Below are positions 4,875 to 9,307 of a stretch of DNA of 9,307 bases, piece by piece. The DNA is taken from the NCBI GenBank assembly GCA_030834765.1, contig JAUQXG010000200.1:1-9307 (forward strand), in the 5' to 3' direction. The notes under the pieces are model-generated. The model saw nothing but the letters and a program-made list of their open reading frames with translations. It made no database searches and was not told the origin of the DNA. The first letter of the stretch is position 1; the number at the start of each line of letters is the position of its first letter. A program made the position numbers and the translations under genes. The stretch comes from Lutispora sp. (GTDB lineage Bacteria; Bacillota; Clostridia; Lutisporales; Lutisporaceae).

Positions 4875-5570
4875 GTGGGGAATAATAATTACACTATTAC
4901 CATAAAAGAATTACCAGAAAATGAAAGGCCTAGAGAAAGATTAATAAAATATGGCTCTAATGTATTATCAAATGCAGAATTATTGGCAATAATACTAGGA
5001 AGTGGAACAATAAATGAAAGTGCTATAACTCTATCTCAACGGGTTTTAAGTAAAGGTGATGGACTTGGTTATTTATCTGATGCTGATCCCCATGAGCTTA
5101 TTGAAATATATGGTATCGGCCAAGCAAAATCGGCTCAAATAAAAGCAGCAGTTGAGTTAGGAAAGAGAATAGCAATCACAAGGAAAACGGAGAATAGTTT
5201 TATTAGATGCCCACAAGATGTAGTAAATCTTCTAATGGATGAAATGCGGTTTTTGAAAAAAGAATATATGAAGCTTATACTTTTAAATACAAAGTGTGGC
5301 ATAATAAGCATAGAGGATATTTCTATAGGTAGTCTGAATTCATCTATCGTTCATCCAAGAGAGCTTTTTGTGCCAGCCATAAAAAAGTCAAGTGCCAGCA
5401 TTATCATGGTGCATAATCATCCTAGCGGTGATCCGGCCCCCAGTCAGGAGGATATAAATATTACAAGAAGAATAATAGAAGCTGGAAAAATCATAGGGAT
5501 AGAGCTAAATGATCATGTTATAATAGGTGATGGAAGATATGTAAGTTTAAAAGAGCGAAATATAATTTAA
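4875..5570 (+). CDS. radC: RadC/YeeS family JAB-domain protein
   Basis: This is a complete RadC-family protein of 231 residues. An N-terminal region with a helix-hairpin-helix-like segment (about residues 74-98, LIEIYGIGQAKSAQIKAA) is followed by the JAB/MPN metalloprotease-like domain from about residue 108. The JAMM metal-binding signature is intact: H180 and H182 in HNHPSGDPAPS, and D193. Despite the name, a role in DNA repair is not established, and the true substrate of the family is unknown. The start is GTG (4875) with AGGAG (4861-4865) nine bases upstream. It is the first gene of the run leading into mreB, 39 bases before the mreB start. The maf-radC-mreB order of B. subtilis is kept except for the MATE gene in between. 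Confidence 0.93.
   Translation: MGNNNYTITIKELPENERPRERLIKYGSNVLSNAELLAIILGSGTINESAITLSQRVLSKGDGLGYLSDADPHELIEIYGIGQAKSAQIKAAVELGKRIAITRKTENSFIRCPQDVVNLLMDEMRFLKKEYMKLILLNTKCGIISIEDISIGSLNSSIVHPRELFVPAIKKSSASIIMVHNHPSGDPAPSQEDINITRRIIEAGKIIGIELNDHVIIGDGRYVSLKERNII
5561..5566 (+). promoter_or_regulatory. Possible internal -10 box ahead of mreB
   Basis: A perfect TATAAT overlaps the last codons of radC, 44 bases before the mreB TTG start. The corresponding -35 position (5538-5543, TATGTA) is poor and there is no TGn extension, so this is only a weak candidate for a separate mreBCD promoter. Confidence 0.2.
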
Positions 5571-5609
5571 TTGATGGTAAAGGTTACTATACGAAGGAGG
5601 AAAATAAAT

Positions 5610-6632
5610 TTGTTTAAGTTTTTTTCGAAAGATGTTGGAATAGATTTGGGAACAGCAAATTCCCTTGTTTTTGTAAAAGGAAAAGGTATTATAATGAGAG
5701 AGCCTACTGTAGTGGCTAAGAGAACTGATCTTGATACAGTTCTTGCAGTTGGGGACGAAGCAAAGCAGATGATAGGAAGAACCCCTGGTAACATTGTAGC
5801 AATAAGACCTATGAAAGAAGGCGTAATTGCTGATTTCTATGTTACACAAAGTATGCTAAAATATTTCATGAAAAAGGCTACAGGTGGAGCCTTTAGTAAA
5901 CCAAGAGTGTTAGTTAGCGTACCTTCAGGTATTACTGAGGTGGAAAAAAGGGCAGTTGAGGAAGCCGCTGTGCAGGCAGGCGCTAAAACAGCTATTACCA
6001 TAGAAGAACCAATGGCAGCAGCTATTGGAGCAGGTCTTCCTGTTGAAGAGCCTACCGGAAGTATGATTGTAAATATGGGGGGTGGAACTACAGAAATAGC
6101 GATTATTTCACTTGGAGGTATCGTTACAAGTAGATCAATACGAGTTGCGGGCGATAAGCAGGATGAAGCTATCGTTTCCTATATAAAAAGAACATATAAT
6201 TTAGCTATTGGTGAGAGAACTGGTGAAGAAATTAAAATAAAAATTGGTTCTGCTTATCCAAAAGCAATTGAGGATACTTTGGATGTTCGGGGAAGAGATT
6301 TAGTAAGTGGGCTTCCAAAGACATTAAAAGTTTCATCTTCAGAAATATTAGAGGCATTAAAAGAGCCTGTAGCAAGTATTATTGATGGAATTAAGTTCAC
6401 TTTAGAAAAAACTCCTCCAGAACTTGCGTCGGATATAATGGATAGAGGAATCATGCTTTCGGGAGGCGGTGCTCTTCTTCAAGGGCTTGATAAGTTAATA
6501 AGTGAAGAAACAGGTATGTCTGTTAGTGTAGCAGAAACACCTCTTGATTGTGTTGTATTAGGTTTAGGGAAGGCTTTAGACAATTATGATGATATTGTCA
6601 GGGCACAGTATTCTAACAAGCACTCAAGATAA
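5610..6632 (+). CDS. mreB: Rod shape-determining protein MreB (actin-like)
   Basis: This bacterial actin homologue of 340 residues forms membrane-bound filaments that steer the elongasome and lateral wall synthesis. The phosphate-1 motif [11 protein letters not shown] (10-20), the segment [12 protein letters not shown] (131-142) with its conserved glutamates, and the adenosine motif [10 protein letters not shown] are all present. In the phosphate-2 motif the usual DIGGGTTE reads NMGGGTTE: N155 (codon 6072-6074, AAT) replaces a highly conserved aspartate. GDKQDEAI (181-188) also has an unusual Gln. The start is TTG (5610-5612): AAGGAGG (5594-5600) is nine bases before it, and [14 protein letters not shown] is the family N-terminus. 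An upstream in-frame TTG/ATG (5571/5574) would put that ribosome binding site inside the gene. A paralogue such as Mbl is possible, but the link to mreC and mreD favours MreB. Confidence 0.95.
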   Translation: MFKFFSKDVGIDLGTANSLVFVKGKGIIMREPTVVAKRTDLDTVLAVGDEAKQMIGRTPGNIVAIRPMKEGVIADFYVTQSMLKYFMKKATGGAFSKPRVLVSVPSGITEVEKRAVEEAAVQAGAKTAITIEEPMAAAIGAGLPVEEPTGSMIVNMGGGTTEIAIISLGGIVTSRSIRVAGDKQDEAIVSYIKRTYNLAIGERTGEEIKIKIGSAYPKAIEDTLDVRGRDLVSGLPKTLKVSSSEILEALKEPVASIIDGIKFTLEKTPPELASDIMDRGIMLSGGGALLQGLDKLISEETGMSVSVAETPLDCVVLGLGKALDNYDDIVRAQYSNKHSR

Positions 6633-6649
6633 TAGTTAGTGAGGTTAAA

Positions 6650-7468
6650 ATGAGATTTTTTAAGAATAAATTGCTGATAATAACAGCAGTATTATCAGCT
6701 TTGCTACTAGCTGCTATCATATTCACTGCCACAGGTAGGACAAGACCCACGCCAATTGAAGGTGTAATTGGCGGGGTTATTAGTCCTGTTCAGAGAGTCT
6801 TCTATGCAACGGGAGATTTTTTTGAAAAAACCTTTGGTAATCTTTTTAATATCAGAAATGTAATGAAAGAAAATGAACAAATGAAAGAGGAATTAACTAA
6901 ATTACAGGATCAAAATAGACAGCTTTATCAATTAGCAGTAGAAAATCAACAGCTAAGAAGCATACTGCAATTTAAAGAAAATAACGCTCAATATACCTAT
7001 ATCGGTGCAAATATAACTGGGAAGGATCCTGGAAACTGGTTCGATATTTTTACCATAAATAAGGGGACTTCTCATGGGCTTGAAGTGAATGATGCTGTAA
7101 TTACTGGAGAAGGGCTTATAGGCAGGATCATCGAGGCAGGTGCCAGCTATTCAAAGGTGCTATCGATCATTGATGAAAGAAGCTCTGTAAGTATTTTGGT
7201 AAATAGAACTAGAGATATTGGTATCGTTTCGGGGACAACTAATTCAGATTTAGTGGCAATCATGCCTTTAGAAGCAGATATCATAAAGGGTGATGAAATC
7301 ATATCTTCAGATTTTAGCACCTTTCCAAAGGGGCTTTTTATAGGTAAAGTGAAAAGTGTAACAAAAGAAGAATATAAGCTTCATAAAATGGTATTGATTG
7401 AGCCAGCTGTAGATTTTAAAAGGCTAGAACAGGTATTTGTGGTTAAGAATATAAAAACTCAGGAGTAA
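6650..7468 (+). CDS. mreC: Cell shape-determining protein MreC
   Basis: This complete MreC protein has 272 residues. It has a short cytoplasmic basic start, one membrane helix (about 8-27), and a coiled coil (about 70-108, rich in E, Q, L and N: ENEQMKEELTKLQDQN). The extracytoplasmic beta-domain pair runs from about 112 to the end, with GRIIEAG, SIIDERSSV, FPKGLFIGKV and the typical end PAVDFKRLEQVFVV. MreC links cytoplasmic MreB and membrane MreD to PBP2 outside the membrane and activates the elongasome (family knowledge). GTGAGGT (6639-6645) precedes the ATG by four bases. The gap to mreB is 17 bases and to mreD 14 bases, so the genes form one operon. Confidence 0.95.
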   Translation: MRFFKNKLLIITAVLSALLLAAIIFTATGRTRPTPIEGVIGGVISPVQRVFYATGDFFEKTFGNLFNIRNVMKENEQMKEELTKLQDQNRQLYQLAVENQQLRSILQFKENNAQYTYIGANITGKDPGNWFDIFTINKGTSHGLEVNDAVITGEGLIGRIIEAGASYSKVLSIIDERSSVSILVNRTRDIGIVSGTTNSDLVAIMPLEADIIKGDEIISSDFSTFPKGLFIGKVKSVTKEEYKLHKMVLIEPAVDFKRLEQVFVVKNIKTQE

Positions 7469-7482
7469 ATTGAGGTATTGTA

Positions 7483-7983
7483 GTGAGAATAATAGTTATT
7501 GGTTTTTTAATTGTTTTTAATTTAATACTAGAATCAACACTTTTTCAGTATGTAAGGTTGTTTGGAGTAAAACCTGATTTTACAATAGTTTTAATAGTTG
7601 CTTATGCTATTTTAAGAGGCAAAAACTATAGTACCTTTATAGGCTTTTTTTCAGGACTCCTTATTGATCTGATGTATGGCAATGTGATAGGTATCAATGC
7701 ACTTTCTTACATGCTTATGGGTTTTCTTATAGGTCAGTTTCATGAGAGTGTGTTTAAGGATAGCTATTTTCCTGCTATTTTATTTAATATTACTGCAGTC
7801 CTGGTTTATCAGCATATTTTTCTATTGATATCTTATTTTACAAAAGTAGATATTGTATATACAGATGCACTGCTTAGAGTGATCATCCCTCAGTGCTTTT
7901 ATAATGCATTGGTTGGTGGAGTTTTATACAGATATTTTTTGCGCTTGGACAACAAAAGCTTCATGGATAGGCGTTTCTATTAA
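7483..7983 (+). CDS. mreD: Rod shape-determining protein MreD
   Basis: This very hydrophobic 166-residue protein has about five membrane helices. It carries the MreD pattern: LESTLFQYVRLFGVKPDFTI at residues 16-35, then GFFSGLLIDLMYGNVIGINAL with the conserved Gly and Asp, then YMLMGFLIG. It works in the membrane with MreC as part of the elongasome. The start is GTG (7483-7485), preceded at seven bases by TTGAGGT (7469-7475 region). The C-terminus ends in a short charged tail (RLDNKSFMDRRFY). Its stop lies 18 bases before the PBP2 start. Confidence 0.93.
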   Translation: MRIIVIGFLIVFNLILESTLFQYVRLFGVKPDFTIVLIVAYAILRGKNYSTFIGFFSGLLIDLMYGNVIGINALSYMLMGFLIGQFHESVFKDSYFPAILFNITAVLVYQHIFLLISYFTKVDIVYTDALLRVIIPQCFYNALVGGVLYRYFLRLDNKSFMDRRFY

Positions 7984-8001
7984 AAAATTAGGTGGTAAAT
8001 A

Positions 8002-9307
8002 ATGATAAAGCGTTTTTTTAGTGATAGGTTAAATATATTAAAAATAATAATTTTACTGATACTAGCAGTCATGATATTCAGGCTGGCAGACCTTCAAATA
8101 GTTAAAGGGGAGTATTATAGGGTAAGGTCTGATACCATTAGGACAAGGAATATCCCTGTTACAGCCCCTCGTGGAAGTATCGTGGATAAGTTTGGCAGGG
8201 TGATAGCGGATAACAAACAAAGTTATTCTGTCATTATGGTGAAAACTGATGTTTCTGAAGAAAAGTTAAATGACGTTGCACTCTCTATAACCAATATATT
8301 GTTAAGCAATGGAGATAAGTATAAGGATGAAATTCCTATACTGTTAGATCCAATCAGATTTTCATATTCCGATAAAGAAGCAGATTGGAAAACAAAATAT
8401 AATATACCACAAGAAGCATCTGCGAAGGCTGCTTTTGACAGATTGAGAGAAGAATACAATATTCATCCAGATGTTGTTGATGTAGATGCATATAACACAT
8501 TAACAGATGAACTTAGTTTAGAGCTTCCTTTTAGTGTAAGTGACTTTGTTTTTTCATACAAAAAGGAAGAAAATAAATGGAAACAGAAAAATGGATTTGC
8601 AGAAAATGCGGAAGCCGAAGTGGTATTAATAAAATTATTGGAGAATTATGCGATTCCTTTTGAGAAATATGGTTTTGATGATGGAAAAAAGATATTAGCT
8701 ATTAAGTATTTGATAAAACAAAAGCAGTATAAGACTTATGAACCTGTGGAAATAGCTATCAATGTAAAGGAAGAAACTAGAGCTATTATTGAAGAAAGCA
8801 AGATATTTTTAGATGGGGTAGAGATTATGGAGAAGCCTCTTCGAAAATATCCAAATGGAGACTTCGGTGCCCATATAATTGGATATATGGGTAAAATCGG
8901 TTCTGATTTAGACGAAATGATAAAAAAAGGCTATACTCCAAGTGATCTAATAGGAAAATCAGGTATAGAATACTCAATGGAGGAGTATTTAAAAGGGAAA
9001 GATGGCATTAAGCAAATAGAGGTAGATGTAAAAGGATCTTTGGTGAATACAATAGATGTTTCAAACCCAGAGCCTGGAAACACTGTATTTTTGACAATAG
9101 ATACAAAACTACAGCAAGTTGCTGAGCAAGCTCTTGCAGATACGATGCAAAAGATAAATCAAGGTAAAACTTCGGCTGCGGCTGTTGCAATTGATGTAAA
9201 TAGTGGTGCCATACTTGCTATAGCGAGTGCACCAAAATTCGATCCTAATCTTTTTGCCGCAGGTATAAAGACGGAAGATTGGGAAGCACTTCAGCCAAAG
9301 AGTGAAG
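8002..9307 (+). CDS. mrdA: Penicillin-binding protein 2 (class B PBP, elongasome transpeptidase), N-terminal part
   Basis: The first 435 codons of a class B penicillin-binding protein; the gene runs off the window. There is a short cytoplasmic start, one membrane anchor (about 11-29) and the pedestal entry motif APRGSIVDKFGRVIADN (55-71) with R57, G58, D62 and G65. A long charged insert follows (about 100-260), as in the large PBP2 proteins of clostridia. Then come the linker motif LIGKSGIEYSMEEYL (316-330) and the start of the transpeptidase domain (from about 358, PGNTVFLTIDTKLQQVAEQAL, then AAVAIDVNSGAILAIASAP). The catalytic SxxK, SxN and KTG motifs would lie beyond the end and cannot be checked. 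Position after mreBCD identifies it as the elongasome PBP2 rather than the division PBP. AGGTGG (7990-7995) stands six bases before the ATG. Confidence 0.93.
   Translation, partial: MIKRFFSDRLNILKIIILLILAVMIFRLADLQIVKGEYYRVRSDTIRTRNIPVTAPRGSIVDKFGRVIADNKQSYSVIMVKTDVSEEKLNDVALSITNILLSNGDKYKDEIPILLDPIRFSYSDKEADWKTKYNIPQEASAKAAFDRLREEYNIHPDVVDVDAYNTLTDELSLELPFSVSDFVFSYKKEENKWKQKNGFAENAEAEVVLIKLLENYAIPFEKYGFDDGKKILAIKYLIKQKQYKTYEPVEIAINVKEETRAIIEESKIFLDGVEIMEKPLRKYPNGDFGAHIIGYMGKIGSDLDEMIKKGYTPSDLIGKSGIEYSMEEYLKGKDGIKQIEVDVKGSLVNTIDVSNPEPGNTVFLTIDTKLQQVAEQALADTMQKINQGKTSAAAVAIDVNSGAILAIASAPKFDPNLFAAGIKTEDWEALQPKSE

Noticed and set aside
5571..5609. N-terminal extension of MreB from an upstream TTG or ATG
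   Set aside because: The extension would run through AAGGAGG (5594-5600), an ideal ribosome binding site for the TTG at 5610, and would add a basic stretch not expected at the MreB N-terminus.
5547..5849. Minus-strand frame of 100 codons over the radC-mreB junction
   Set aside because: It is a shadow of mreB and radC coding sequence. It is rich in Cys, Tyr and Ser with no recognisable domain, and has no promoter or ribosome binding site.
1..9307. CRISPR arrays, tRNA or rRNA genes, insertion sequences
   Set aside because: No regularly spaced repeats, no tRNA-like cloverleaf, no rRNA sequence and no transposase frame or flanking terminal repeats were seen on either strand.

Overview
The window reads as chromosomal DNA of a low-G+C, Gram-positive anaerobe of the class Clostridia. 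Three things point that way: the C-terminal part of a clostridial-type RnfB ferredoxin subunit, the AT-rich base composition with frequent GTG and TTG starts behind strong Shine-Dalgarno sites, and a DUF4321-maf-radC-mreBCD-PBP2 series typical of Firmicutes. The genus cannot be fixed from the sequence; an Alkaliphilus-like clostridium would fit (inference).

Layout. (1) 1-506: 3' end of rnfB, closed by a very long, perfect hairpin (498-573). (2) 554-2183: a small accessory-looking block. A minus-strand frame for a 42-residue secreted peptide with an ATA in place of its start codon lies back to back with an MFS efflux gene. A 10-bp inverted repeat between them (765-796) supplies two divergent extended -10 boxes. 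The MFS gene is broken by a 23-bp tandem duplication that gives two fragments overlapping at ATGA. (3) 2184-2432: intergenic DNA with several hairpins, a terminator and a promoter candidate. (4) 2433-3272: DUF4321 membrane protein and Maf nucleotide pyrophosphatase. (5) 3267-4655: a MATE multidrug transporter on the minus strand, convergent with maf (the stop codons overlap in CTATAG) and divergent from radC. (6) 4776-9307: a promoter followed by radC, mreB, mreC, mreD and the first 435 codons of penicillin-binding protein 2, tightly packed on the plus strand.

How the genes work together. mreB, mreC, mreD and the PBP2 gene encode the core of the elongasome (Rod complex), which directs lateral peptidoglycan synthesis. 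maf and radC are its classical Firmicute neighbours. RnfB belongs to the membrane ferredoxin:NAD+ oxidoreductase that builds an ion gradient in anaerobes. Two drug-efflux-type genes of different families interrupt this housekeeping stretch: the broken, AT-rich MFS gene and the intact MATE gene. The points most worth a second look are the start-less secreted-peptide frame with its divergent, frameshifted transporter; the 34-bp perfect palindrome at the end of rnfB; the maf terminator embedded in MATE coding sequence; and an Asp-to-Asn change in the phosphate-2 motif of MreB.
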